Source of the DNA: Planctomycetota bacterium
Lineage (GTDB): Bacteria; Planctomycetota; Phycisphaerae; Sedimentisphaerales; Anaerobacaceae
NCBI GenBank assembly: GCA_030605475.1
Contig: JAUWIG010000029.1
Location: forward strand, 1-62,848
Length of the DNA stretch: 62,848 nt
Direction: 5' to 3'
Under the pieces are notes generated by a model. The model saw nothing but the letters and a program-made list of their open reading frames with translations, did not search any database and was not told where the DNA came from. Position 1 is the stretch's first letter; every line of letters starts with the position of its first letter. The position numbers were made by a program, and so were the translations under genes. Below, piece after piece: positions 51,130 through 60,152 of the stretch.

Positions 51130-51205
51130 GTCATTCCTGCGTAAGCAGGAATCTATCTTCCTTTGCTATTATTTGTATTTTCCTCTGCGTTCTCCGCGGT
51201 TAATC
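51130..51205. repeat. GTCATTCCTGCG hairpin and CTCTGCGTTCTCCGCG motif
   Basis: The spacer between the HflC-like and HflK-like genes holds a TTCCTGCG/GCAGGAA hairpin (51130-51153) and a CTCTGCGTTCTCCGCGG run (51180-51205), both members of families seen elsewhere in the window. Confidence 0.7.
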
Positions 51206-51208
51206 TTT

Positions 51209-52102
51209 TTATTTTTTCGGCTTGAGAACTGGCATTTCCTTTAACAGTTTGAACGGCTCTGTATCAGCGCTCAAAACAATAGTCGACCTATGCTCTAATG
51301 TTCTCTTCAGGGCTTCAATGTCACGCAGAAACATCGCAAGGTCCGGGTCGGCTTCGAGCATCTTATAATATTTCGCAGCCTCAGCGTCGCCCTGCCCTCG
51401 TATCGCCTTTGCCCTCGCCTCGGCAGCGGCTAACAACTCTATCTTTTTCGAATCAGCGTCGGTTCTTATCCTCGTTGCCTCGGCGTTTCCCTCGGCAATA
51501 GTGGCTTCCGTCTTGCGGTTCCTTTCGGCCCTCATTCGTTCAAAAACATCCTTGCTGACATCCTCACTGACCTTAAGCTGCTTTATACCCAGCGTCTTGA
51601 TTTCAATGCCGTAATCATCTCTGACGGTCTGTTGAAGCTCAGCGAGCATCTCATCTTCTATTCCTTCAAATCTTATTTTTGACGGGTCGCTATTGACAAA
51701 TTCAGAAAAGTTATGCCGACCAACCGCCTTATTTTGCGCGTCACTAAGCTGACTTAGCAACTTACTTTCAGCTTCCTTGACCGTTCCAACTGCATTAAAG
51801 AATTTCAGCGGCTCGGCAATCTTCCAGACAACATAAGTATTCACGATAATTGGCACAGCCCCTTTGGTTGTTGTCTCGCCAAGGTCGCCTTCGAAAACCC
51901 TCATCCGCGAATCAAATAGATAAACCCGCTGGATTGGAGCGGGCCATTTGAAATACCAGCCGGGCTCGGTAATTTCGCGGGTGGGCTTGCCGAAGGTTGT
52001 TACCAGTGCAGACTCTATCTCTCTGACCTGGAACGAGACAAGATAAAGACCCAAAATGGCAATTACCAACACAATAAAAATCGTAATGGCTATATCTTTC
52101 AT
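51209..52102 (-). CDS. hflC: HflC-like SPFH-domain protein
   Basis: SPFH protein (297 aa) that in other bacteria pairs with HflK to enclose and modulate the FtsH protease. N-terminal helix (5-24), SPFH domain with 'FQVREIESALVTTFGKPTRE', and a helical C-terminal part with 'AEGNAEATRIRTDADSKKIE' and 'ARAKAIRGQGDAEAAKYYKM', the usual HflC signature. The end 'DTEPFKLLK' also fits HflC. It is the second of three tandem SPFH genes. ftsH is not in the window. Confidence 0.92.
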   Translation of the reverse strand: MKDIAITIFIVLVIAILGLYLVSFQVREIESALVTTFGKPTREITEPGWYFKWPAPIQRVYLFDSRMRVFEGDLGETTTKGAVPIIVNTYVVWKIAEPLKFFNAVGTVKEAESKLLSQLSDAQNKAVGRHNFSEFVNSDPSKIRFEGIEDEMLAELQQTVRDDYGIEIKTLGIKQLKVSEDVSKDVFERMRAERNRKTEATIAEGNAEATRIRTDADSKKIELLAAAEARAKAIRGQGDAEAAKYYKMLEADPDLAMFLRDIEALKRTLEHRSTIVLSADTEPFKLLKEMPVLKPKK

Positions 52103-52162
52103 TTTCTGCTCCCAAATAATCTAACGTCATACAACGATTTGACGTTTCACCGTTCCCATCTG

Positions 52163-54223
52163 CTATTCTTCTTCCTCTAAGCCGCTTAATTCATACAAAC
52201 TCGGCGTCAATTTTTCCTGAACATCGACTATGAAAACCTGCGTATCATTCACATCGGCAACCACAACATATTTTCGTATGTTCTTGAGGGCCTCTTCGAA
52301 AACCGCTAATCTTTGCTCACGTTTATAGATTTCTTCCGCAGCCCTGTACGCCTTAAGCTGACTGGCAAATCGCTTTCCGGTTGCCTGCGCAAGCACCGCT
52401 TTTTCAAAGGCATAGCTCTTCGCTTCTCGCAATGTGCTAAAGATATCACCCTTCGCCTCCGCAAAGGCTCTATCCAAATCACTCCCAAGCTCCTCAACCT
52501 CCTCTGGCCTGTTTCCTTCTTTGGCGCGTTGGTATTTAGCCGCAAGATTATAAAGCTCGTCAGCATCTTCTACCGAACCTGCCAAGGCACTTAAAGTTTT
52601 GTTGCGCTCTGCGTGGGCGACAAGGATAAGCGCCTGTTTCTTTTGAACGGCACCGACAACCCTTTGATAATCTGCTGCAACTTCGAGCGGCGGGTGAATC
52701 CCCTGCAAACCCAAAAACACAACTTCAACACCCAATCCGGCCTTGTCGGCCTCAGCCTGAATCCCATCGGTCAAAATACGCTTCGCCTTGGCACGACCGG
52801 CCCCAAGCAGGCTATGCTCCAAATCCGCTTCGTTGTCAACTTCAATCTTCGCACTGGCACCGAACTTGGCAAGCTCGCGATAACATATGGATTCGAGTAG
52901 CTTCTCCGGCTCACTATGACTATAGATAAAAGAATACAAATCTTTTACTCTGTATTGAACAGGGACATTGGCCTTAACAAGACTTACAGGGACAGCACCG
53001 GCTTCACCACCGCCTGTTTGCTCACTTGCCACAAGCAGACTGTGCTCCTGCTCGTAATGAGCTTCTCCCCACAGCAGCGGCTCGCGAATCACTTCTTTGG
53101 TCTTTGCATCCACTTTGGGGACAAAGCCAATATTGAGTTCCATAATCTTTTTCGTGGGATATTTATAGGCAATATCTATCGGCCACGGCCATTTGAAAGA
53201 CAATCCAGGCCCGACAATTCTTACGTCGCCGGCCTCGTTTACAGGATTGCCGAAATGCTCTATTATCGCCTCTTCGTTAGGTCTTATTACAACGATACAA
53301 CTCAATAAATACAGCGTAATAGCGGCAAATAAAACTAAAGGCACAATCGCTTTTTCGAGAAGTTTATAAAACCAGGTTTGAGAAACCTTAAAGCCGAACT
53401 GATAATCAATAGCACCTGCTGCGGTACGAAAAATCTGGCCAGGCTCATTTATAATCCCCAACAACCTGCTGTCGAAAGCGCTTCGACTATACTGGCCTTT
53501 CAGCCTTGGACGATATATGTCCAGAACGATATTCAGCGATGTCTCTACACCAAGGACTATAAACAGAACTGTAATTACCCACCCGATTACATTTACCACG
53601 ACGAAAATCTGGAAATGTACCAGCGCCAGACCTATCGCCAGCGCAAAACACAAAACGGCTATCCCGAGAAAAATGCTCCCACCAGCTCTTAACGGCTTCC
53701 ATCCCGCCGCGACGGGACTGGCTGACATACCAGTAGCGTACCGCGAAATTAAAAAGCTCACGAACGCTATGGCCATCATGCAAATCGCACAAATCAACGG
53801 TTGTCTCGCACCGATGTTGCCGATAGAAATAGCTTTTAATAAGTACAGACCCATACCTATTTGATAAACGGCGATTAACCCTGAAAATATAGGCAGGAAC
53901 CATTTTTCGAGTAACCGAAGACGCCGTTGAGCGACGGCAAACAGACCCGCTTGTTCACCTTTGGCTTGAAAGATTGCAGAAGCCCGCTCACCCTCGGCCA
54001 ACTGGCTCATATCAAGCTTCTCCTGCTCAGCCAGGCCACGATGGTGAAACTGTAAACACAACACAAACCAAATCAAACCCGCACAGAGAATCAGCCAGCT
54101 AACCGCATAGACCGCAAAGAATCCGCTCCATCGCCCCACAAAAAAGGAAATACCGAAGAAGACCACGCTCAAAATCAGAGACGCCACAGCCACGTATTCA
54201 GCACGTTTGGATGATATTGCCAT
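52163..54223 (-). CDS. large multi-TM SPFH-domain protein
   Basis: A 686-residue protein made of a multi-helix membrane region (about seven helices, residues 10-310) fused to an SPFH domain (about 315-560, 'RPNEEAIIEHFGNPVNEAGD') and a helical tail (about 560-660). The SPFH part resembles HflK ('GPGLSFKWPWPIDIAYKYPT'); the fused membrane region is absent from ordinary HflK. It is the first gene of the - strand cluster, and its start faces the divergent ABC permease across 215 bases. It may scaffold a membrane microdomain. The function is inferred from domain content only. Confidence 0.85.
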   Translation of the reverse strand: MAISSKRAEYVAVASLILSVVFFGISFFVGRWSGFFAVYAVSWLILCAGLIWFVLCLQFHHRGLAEQEKLDMSQLAEGERASAIFQAKGEQAGLFAVAQRRLRLLEKWFLPIFSGLIAVYQIGMGLYLLKAISIGNIGARQPLICAICMMAIAFVSFLISRYATGMSASPVAAGWKPLRAGGSIFLGIAVLCFALAIGLALVHFQIFVVVNVIGWVITVLFIVLGVETSLNIVLDIYRPRLKGQYSRSAFDSRLLGIINEPGQIFRTAAGAIDYQFGFKVSQTWFYKLLEKAIVPLVLFAAITLYLLSCIVVIRPNEEAIIEHFGNPVNEAGDVRIVGPGLSFKWPWPIDIAYKYPTKKIMELNIGFVPKVDAKTKEVIREPLLWGEAHYEQEHSLLVASEQTGGGEAGAVPVSLVKANVPVQYRVKDLYSFIYSHSEPEKLLESICYRELAKFGASAKIEVDNEADLEHSLLGAGRAKAKRILTDGIQAEADKAGLGVEVVFLGLQGIHPPLEVAADYQRVVGAVQKKQALILVAHAERNKTLSALAGSVEDADELYNLAAKYQRAKEGNRPEEVEELGSDLDRAFAEAKGDIFSTLREAKSYAFEKAVLAQATGKRFASQLKAYRAAEEIYKREQRLAVFEEALKNIRKYVVVADVNDTQVFIVDVQEKLTPSLYELSGLEEEE

Positions 54224-54438
54224 CTTTTATCCCCTGCTTTGTGCCTCGAACAAAAAAACACAAACACAGTATTTATTCAATATATGATATATGTAAGCCC
54301 TTTACAATTTAGAGGTTGTGTAATATAACAATAAACGGCCATTTAGTATAGAAACAATTACGAAAAAACTATGTCTTAAAACTAACACTGGTTTACTGTT
54401 CGTCAACAGCCCCGTGACTCAAAAACGGGTAATGAAAA

Positions 54439-55401
54439 ATGTATAAATTATTCACACTCGCAAAAAATACTTTCGTAGAAACCCTAAGACAGCCGGTCTA
54501 CGCCATAATAATTATTGCCGCTCTGCTTTTATTCTTTATAAGCCCGTCTCTGACGATGTACACAATGAGCGACGACAATAAACTCTTGCGTGAGATAGGG
54601 TTATCTACGCTCTTTTTGACCAGCTTGTTCATAGCAATATTTTCTGCTTCCGGGGCTGTGGCTGAAGAAATAGAGAATAAGACCATAACCACAGTCCTCA
54701 GCAAGCCGGTCCAGCGTCCGATATTCATCGTTGCCAAATTCTTCGGCGTCACCGCCGCTGTGGTACTGGCTCATTATATCTGCACCATCGCACTACTAAT
54801 GGCGATTAGGCACGGTGTCCTTGAACATATAGATGACCCACACGACTGGACCGTAATAGCAACAGCAGCGACCGCTCTGGTCCTCGCATTTCTGCTAAGC
54901 GCCTTTTTCAACTACGCTTATGACTGGAAATTCTCGTCAACAGCCATAGCATTGCTTGCCATATTCGCCACATTAGGCATAGTATTTTTATCATTTATTG
55001 ACAAAACCTGGCAGTTCAACCCTACCGAAAATGGCATAAACGCGCTGGATGTTTATGGCTCGGTTCTGCTCTTATTAGCTGCGATTATAATCGTGGCCCT
55101 GGCGGTGGCGCTTTCAGCCAGGTTTAACATAGTGGTAACGCTTTCTGCTTGTGTTGGTATCTTTTTGTTAGGCCTGGTAAGTGATTATGTATTCGGCAGA
55201 TTTGCAGAGACTAAACTCTGGGCCAAAGTAGGCAGGTTCTTGGTCCCGAATTTACAGATTTTCTGGATAAGTGATGCCATTTACGAAGCCAGCGAGGTCC
55301 CTATAAAATACATTATAATAAGCGCCTCTTATGCCTTGTGCTACACGACAGCTATACTTTTGTTCGCCATTGCCCTCTTCCAGAAACGCCAGGTAGGCTA
55401 A
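54439..55401 (+). CDS. ABC-2 type transporter permease
   Basis: Inner-membrane permease (320 aa) with six to seven helices. The coupling sequence 'IENKTITTVLSKPVQRPIFI' matches that of the permease at 45119 ('YTVLTKPIRRFQL'), so the two may serve the same ATPase. The N-terminus 'MYKLFTLAKNTFVETLRQPV' is typical of ABC-2 subunits. A short extracytoplasmic loop with 'DKTWQFNPTENGINAL' precedes the last helices. It is read divergently from the SPFH cluster, so a shared control region in 54224-54438 is likely; no clear promoter was picked there. Confidence 0.85.
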   Translation: MYKLFTLAKNTFVETLRQPVYAIIIIAALLLFFISPSLTMYTMSDDNKLLREIGLSTLFLTSLFIAIFSASGAVAEEIENKTITTVLSKPVQRPIFIVAKFFGVTAAVVLAHYICTIALLMAIRHGVLEHIDDPHDWTVIATAATALVLAFLLSAFFNYAYDWKFSSTAIALLAIFATLGIVFLSFIDKTWQFNPTENGINALDVYGSVLLLLAAIIIVALAVALSARFNIVVTLSACVGIFLLGLVSDYVFGRFAETKLWAKVGRFLVPNLQIFWISDAIYEASEVPIKYIIISASYALCYTTAILLFAIALFQKRQVG

Positions 55402-55730
55402 AATTAGTGCATGACATTTTAATCAATTACCAATTGAAAACCACCCCCAGTTTCACACTCGGCTTCCCCAAGCCCCTGCCTGCTCAATTTCCAAACTGCA
55501 ATGTCGGCGGCAATGCCTCAATAATAAAAAATACCGAAAGCGCGAAGAGAATTTACTTCGCGCATTCGGCGGGGAAGAACAGATACTGCCCAACCTCAAG
55601 TGGATTAACCACCAGCTCAGAGGAGGCCCGAACCGTCAGGCTGGGAGTTACCTGGCAAAAGTCTTTCTGAATATATAAAAGTACCGCTTTCGGCTGACGC
55701 CGTTATTTCAATCGCACCTTTTTTACTCTG
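55402..55730. other. intergenic region with a strong hairpin, no gene assigned
   Basis: A 14-base stem with one mismatch (55534-55547 with 55556-55569, loop eight bases) is the only structure. No T-run follows. Both strands have short open frames without ribosome sites. Confidence 0.5.
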
Positions 55731-55970
55731 CTAAACACGCTTTAAAGCTTTCAACGACCGCTTCTGTTTGGCCGAAGCTGTCGTCGTGGGAATATTATGC
55801 TCTTCCATAAAGCGAATTAGCTCTTCAACAGGTATTCGCCGATGCGAGCTGCCGGGTATGTGGTAGCCGCTCAGTAGACCCCTGTCAAACCAGCTTGAGA
55901 CTGTTCGAGGAGCAACATTGCAAATCCTGGCAACATCACCTGTCGTTAGTACATTTTTCCCTTTTACCAT
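55731..55970 (-). CDS. HTH DNA-binding protein (MerR/excisionase type)
   Basis: A 79-residue DNA-binding protein from ATG at 55968-55970 (MVKGKNVLTTGDVARICNVA). 'TTGDVARICNVAPRTVSSWF' is the helix-turn-helix and 'GYHIPGSSHRRIPVEELIRF' the wing, ending in a basic tail. In Planctomycetota such domains commonly occur alone or fused to receiver domains. It lies downstream of the LuxR-type regulator and histidine kinase on the same strand but 338 bases away, so the link to them is only possible. The frame is open to 56030 without family support. Confidence 0.78.
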   Translation of the reverse strand: MVKGKNVLTTGDVARICNVAPRTVSSWFDRGLLSGYHIPGSSHRRIPVEELIRFMEEHNIPTTTASAKQKRSLKALKRV

Positions 55971-56308
55971 AATCTCACTTTCCTTCGATATTGAACTGGC
56001 CCATGGTCGGTACCAGCGATGGTCAGGCACCTTTAGAGAACAGTGTGCGCTGCCTTCTGAACAACCATTCTTTTCCTTTCATTCGACTACGTAATTTCAA
56101 TGTCCTTATGTATTATTACATATTTTTAACACAAAACATATATTTAGCAAATCGGGCATGAACCTGGTTTTCGACAAAAAAACCCCTTAATTGGGCATAG
56201 GGGAAATCCCCGATGTTACCGTTTCGGGTTGATGTGAATAAAACGAATCGATTGCTGAAATACGCCTGCTTTCAAACCAGCACAATCAAAATATGATACT
56301 GGACATTA

Positions 56309-56998
56309 TCACATTAAGTTTTTGCTTTGTACCCATTCAATGGCATATTGGAGCAGTTCGCTGGCGTTTTCAATCTGCAACTTTTCCTTAATGTGCGCGC
56401 GATGGGTTTCTATTGTTTTTACGCTCAAATGCAGCTTTTTGGCGACTTGGCTCGTGCCGAGGCCCCGGCCAATCAATTCAAGAACCTCCAATTCACGGTC
56501 ACTGAGACGCTCCGCTGGAAGTTTGTCTGTCGCCGGTTGTCCTTTAACCAAACCCGACAGTATTTTCGTCGACATATTATCGCTCAAATATATCTTTCCG
56601 TCCGATACCCGGCGTATCGCAGTCAGCATTGTTTCGGGTGCTTCTTCCTTCATCACATACCCTTTGGCGCCTGCCCTGAGCATACGCTCTGCGAAAACAC
56701 TTTCACTGTGCATCGAAAGTACCAAAACCGGCAATTGCGAAAATTGTGTCTTAATATCTTTAATGAGTTCGATTCCGCCGAGGTCCTTATCAAGGGAAAG
56801 GTCTACGATAGCAACATCTGGCTTTAACGTTTCAATCGCTTTCAAAGCCTCATGTGCGTTTGCCGCTTCCCCGCAGACGCAGAGGTCGCTTTGCAGTTCA
56901 ATAAGCCGGACCAATCCTTGTCGAACGACGGGATGGTCGTCGACTATCAGAACTTTTGTCTTGCCTTTCGCAGGTTCCGGCTGTGTTTTGGTTGTCAT
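56309..56998 (-). CDS. NarL/LuxR-type response regulator
   Basis: Response regulator (229 aa). Receiver domain (about 13-130) with acidic pocket D20-D21, phospho-acceptor D66 in 'DVAIVDLSLDKDLGG', the conserved 'VLSMHSE' Ser, and Lys in 'GYVMKEEAPE'. The C-terminal LuxR HTH is 'LSDRELEVLELIGRGLGTSQ' followed by 'LHLSVKTIETHRAHIKEKL'. The histidine kinase gene ends 20 bases upstream on the same strand, so they are a cognate pair in one transcript. The 278-base gap downstream shows nothing clear. Confidence 0.95.
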   Translation of the reverse strand: MTTKTQPEPAKGKTKVLIVDDHPVVRQGLVRLIELQSDLCVCGEAANAHEALKAIETLKPDVAIVDLSLDKDLGGIELIKDIKTQFSQLPVLVLSMHSESVFAERMLRAGAKGYVMKEEAPETMLTAIRRVSDGKIYLSDNMSTKILSGLVKGQPATDKLPAERLSDRELEVLELIGRGLGTSQVAKKLHLSVKTIETHRAHIKEKLQIENASELLQYAIEWVQSKNLM

Positions 56999-57018
56999 CG
57001 TTATCTTCTCTTTATTAT

Positions 57019-59367
57019 CTAACGTTTACCGTTTCGAAACGAGCACTGCACAACGGTCCCGCTGTCCGAACCCCTCCTGATATCGAGCCTGCCCCCAATC
57101 ATTTCCGCCCGACTCCGCATGATATGCATGCCCATTCCTTCTCTGTTATCCAGATTTTCCGGCACTCCGATACCGTCATCTTTGACTTTCAAAACGACGT
57201 CGCCGTCATCGCCGGATACCAGACTAATCAAAACATGCTTCGATTTACCATGCTTGATAGCATTGTTAACAGCTTCCTGAGTGATACGATAAACGTGCAT
57301 TGCCACGGTATTGTCTTCGATAAGAACAGGCTTTTCGCACTTAAAAACGCAACTAATCCCAAAGATGCTTTCTGTATTAGACGCAAATTCCACCAGCACC
57401 TCCATAATCCCCTCTGCCCCCAGCCCTACAGGAAATAACCCCTTTGCCAGCAGACGGGTCTGCTTTAAAGCCTGTTTGAGAAGTTCTGAAATCTCCGCCG
57501 CGCTGGAAGTTTCTGCTAAGGACCTCTCAGCCAATTTCTGTTCCAGCATCGTACTCATGAACGCAGTGCCTGCAAGTATTTGCCCCACGCTATCGTGCAA
57601 ATCCTGCCCGATTCGTCGCTGTTCAGCTGCGCTGATTTCCAGAACCTCCTTCTCCAGGCGAGTGCGCTCGCTGATTTCCTGTTTAAGTTCTTTATTGGCC
57701 GTTTCTAATTGTCCGGTCCGTTCTTTCACAAGCTCTTCAAGCCGGTCGTGGTATTCCCGCAATTCTTCCTCCGCCCGCTTACGCCCGGTTATGTCAGAGA
57801 AAACACCATCAGCATACGCTACACCATCTTTCTCATAGGTAGCAATTGACCTGTCGTGCAACCAAATCCATTCTCCATCTTTTCTCTTAATCCTGTACTC
57901 AACATCAAACTGTATCTTCTTTTCATATAACGCCTTAAACCCCCCCTTCACTTTTTCAACGTCATCAGGATGGATTCTCCCAAACCAGATACGACCGCCT
58001 TGCTTATAAATTTCTTCTGGACTGTACCCATAAACTTCTCGCACATTTGGGCTGACGAAGACGGTGTTACCTTCAGAATCGGTTGTCCACGTCACATCCG
58101 GAATGTTTGTAACTAACGAACGAAATTTCTCCTCGCTCCCTCGCAGCGCCTCTTCGACTTGCTTGCGTCGCAGAATATTGGCACAGAGAATCACAACCAC
58201 TGCCGCCAGGCCCACAATAATCGCTGCCACCGTCCAGATCCACCTCTTGTATAGGTAATAAAATGATTCCGGCTCATTAAAGACAATACTTCCTTCAGGC
58301 AGGTCCGAAAGGGAAATTCCGAAGCGCTTCATCTGAATATAATCGAACATGTACGCGGTGGGGCCTTCCCATAAAATCGGGATGTCCCCTGCGCTCTCTC
58401 CGTCAAGTATGCGCATCACCATTTCAGCCGCCGCCTGGCCCTGGTGAAAGCCGCTGTTAATCTTTCCGCCTACTACAGGACCGTGGTCAAACCATCGCTC
58501 TGAGAGGACGTATATGGGAGCAGCGCACCGCTGGCGCAGCTCCGCCAGCCCGTCCTCTGAGAAACGAAGGTTACCCTCCAGGTCCACGAAAGTGTCGGCG
58601 AGGTACACTATAGATTCCTCTCCCAGACCCTCGATTTTCTCAAGAAGACCGCTAAAGCTGGGCTCCATAAGCAAAAAACGGACGAACTCGACCCGCTTGC
58701 CGAACTTCTCGATGACCATTGTAAGGCCCTTCTCCGAGACAGGGGGCCAATACATATCGTCGCTCATACCGTCACGTACAATGACTACCCGCTTGGCTAA
58801 GGGCTGCAGCTTAAGCGCAACTTCGACCGTCGATTCATGGTCAAGCGACTCGACAACGCCGGTCACGTCGTCGTGGCCCTGAAGCGCAGAGTCAATGTCG
58901 AAAGCACCGGGCCGGCTCTCCAGCATGGAGCCGTGATAACGGTCAACTCCACAGAAAACCACCGGAACGTTTGGATACAGCTCGGCTCGGTATCGCAGGA
59001 CAAAGAGAAACGCATTGTTGTCGCAGGCGAGGACAACATCATATTGCTTACTGCCGGCCTTGTGCTTATAGAGAGCATAAAGATTCTCATAGTGTCTCTC
59101 GTCCTGGAAGTACTTTGTGTTCATATACTCGATGTCCAGTTCGATTCTATCGTCGTACTGCCCCAGCGTAGATTCAATGCCCCCCATAACCAATTTCGCC
59201 CATGAGTAGGTGGGGTGATAGGAGTTAAGAACCAGAACTCTCTGCGGTCGGCCTGCCTGAGCCTGAGCCAACCCGGCCATCAAGAGACAAATGGTCATAA
59301 AGACCACGGCGACCGCCGGATTTCGCGGCTCGTTAAATTGTCTTGATTCAGCTTTACTTTTTTTCAT
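57019..59367 (-). CDS. hybrid-input sensor histidine kinase (periplasmic ABC-binding-like domain, PAS, HisKA_3)
   Basis: NarX/DegS-class kinase, 782 residues from ATG at 59365-59367 (MKKSKAESRQ); the frame extends 40 codons upstream without support. A signal/anchor helix (15-35) is followed by a periplasmic domain (about 42-350) resembling ABC-transporter substrate-binding sensors ('RVLVLNSYHPTYSWAKLVMG'), a membrane helix (about 378-400), a PAS/PAC pair (about 412-535, 'RIHPDDVEKVKGGFKAL'), a coiled coil, the HisKA_3 box with His591 in 'RRIGQDLHDSVGQIL', and an HATPase domain ('EAVNNAIKHGKSKHVLI'). The ligand is unknown. It is the partner of the regulator downstream. Confidence 0.93.
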   Translation of the reverse strand: MKKSKAESRQFNEPRNPAVAVVFMTICLLMAGLAQAQAGRPQRVLVLNSYHPTYSWAKLVMGGIESTLGQYDDRIELDIEYMNTKYFQDERHYENLYALYKHKAGSKQYDVVLACDNNAFLFVLRYRAELYPNVPVVFCGVDRYHGSMLESRPGAFDIDSALQGHDDVTGVVESLDHESTVEVALKLQPLAKRVVIVRDGMSDDMYWPPVSEKGLTMVIEKFGKRVEFVRFLLMEPSFSGLLEKIEGLGEESIVYLADTFVDLEGNLRFSEDGLAELRQRCAAPIYVLSERWFDHGPVVGGKINSGFHQGQAAAEMVMRILDGESAGDIPILWEGPTAYMFDYIQMKRFGISLSDLPEGSIVFNEPESFYYLYKRWIWTVAAIIVGLAAVVVILCANILRRKQVEEALRGSEEKFRSLVTNIPDVTWTTDSEGNTVFVSPNVREVYGYSPEEIYKQGGRIWFGRIHPDDVEKVKGGFKALYEKKIQFDVEYRIKRKDGEWIWLHDRSIATYEKDGVAYADGVFSDITGRKRAEEELREYHDRLEELVKERTGQLETANKELKQEISERTRLEKEVLEISAAEQRRIGQDLHDSVGQILAGTAFMSTMLEQKLAERSLAETSSAAEISELLKQALKQTRLLAKGLFPVGLGAEGIMEVLVEFASNTESIFGISCVFKCEKPVLIEDNTVAMHVYRITQEAVNNAIKHGKSKHVLISLVSGDDGDVVLKVKDDGIGVPENLDNREGMGMHIMRSRAEMIGGRLDIRRGSDSGTVVQCSFRNGKR

Positions 59368-59469
59368 TATCCAGGCCCTCCTCAGGATAGACAGCTTACG
59401 TTTATACCTGATATTATATCGTTGCCCGGCGAAAAAAGCAACTGCTGATACTGGAACAAACCCTTTATA

Positions 59470-59634
59470 TTTAGCCCCAAAATCCATTTGGGCGCTTTCC
59501 TTATTGTTTAGCCCCTCGGCCTGCCGAGGGGTTCTTGCCGTTTACCCGTCGCCGGCACGGCGACGCTTCATTAAAAATGTCACCCCTGCGCAGGCAGGAA
59601 TCCAAAATGATTAGCCCCCAGGCCTGCCTGGGGG
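59470..59634. repeat. array of TTTAGCC-led hairpins
   Basis: Four hairpins follow one another: 59476-59492 (CCCAAA/TTTGGG), 59512-59531 (CCCCTCGG/CCGAGGGG, loop CCTG), 59547-59565 (CGTCGCCG/CGGCGACG) and 59615-59634 (CCCCCAGG/CCTGGGGG, loop CCTG). A GTCACCCCTGCG hairpin (59579-59603) is in between. Each of the four is preceded by TTTA or TTAG. A further partial copy (CGTTTAGCCGTCGCCGGCA) is at 59671-59689. All arms are perfect although their sequences differ. Confidence 0.8.
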
Positions 59635-59760
59635 TTATGTATTACAAAATTTATTTTGGGAGTTGTTATTCGTTTAGCCGTCGCCGGCATTTGTCCGCCG
59701 TAGCCTTGGCAAAGGTGGACGGCAACACCACTTGCTTGCCGCGGCGTAGCTAATGCGAAG

Positions 59761-59861
59761 CCGGGTCATTGCGAGGAGCGAAGCGATGCGAGGCAATCTT
59801 TTACCCCGTTAGAAGTAACACTTCTAATCGGGGCCAAATAGTCAATCGTCAATAGTAAACT
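59761..59861. repeat. mosaic of palindromic repeats, including CCCCGTTAGA copy D
   Basis: GTCATTGCGAGGAGCGAAGC (59765 on) is followed by the hairpin ACCCCGTTAGAAGT/ACTTCTAATCGGGG (59803-59833) and a CAATCGTCAATAG run (59839-59861). The region 59488-60152 contains no gene. Confidence 0.75.
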
Positions 59862-59944
59862 GGAGCATAGCGCAAGTCCCGAGCGCAGCCGAGGGATCTC
59901 AATTAAAACCGCCCCCGCATTTTACGCTGCGTTTACGTCTTTTC

Positions 59945-59990
59945 CGAGCCACGAACCACGAGCCACGAGTCACGAGCCACAAACCACCAC
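59945..59990. repeat. quasi-tandem 'CCACGAGCCACGAGTCACGAG' type run
   Basis: Five imperfect CACGAG(C) units of seven to eight bases. Its reverse complement resembles the TTCGTGAATCG run at 14919-14954. Confidence 0.75.
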
Positions 59991-60027
59991 TCCAATGTAA
60001 GCAACGACCCCCCGTAGCCGCCCAAAC

Positions 60028-60060
60028 GAAAAGGGCTGCAAGCGTATGCTCACAGCCCTT
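60028..60060 (-). terminator. rho-independent terminator for the LamG/ASH gene
   Basis: Perfect eight-base arms AAGGGCTG (60031-60038) and CAGCCCTT (60053-60060); on the - strand the stem runs into TTTT. It lies 93 bases beyond the stop codon. Confidence 0.7.
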
Positions 60061-60152
60061 CGTTATAATCAACGTTACAGGACAGACCTTTTATCACCTA
60101 CATTAGTGACCCTGCCTTTATTGCTTAACTATTGAAGCTCAGTTTAATCCTT

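Noticed and set aside
55338..55670. 110-codon frame ending VRLGVTWQKSF, like an outer-membrane barrel end
   Set aside because: The alternating pattern covers only 11 residues. The start lies inside the ABC permease gene and the rest has no barrel character.
56322..57080. Long open frame antisense to the response regulator
   Set aside because: Ser/Arg-rich composition and overlap with a clear NarL-type regulator show it is a shadow frame.
59945..59990. Possible CRISPR or VNTR array
   Set aside because: Units are only seven to eight bases, imperfect, with no spacers and no cas genes in the window.
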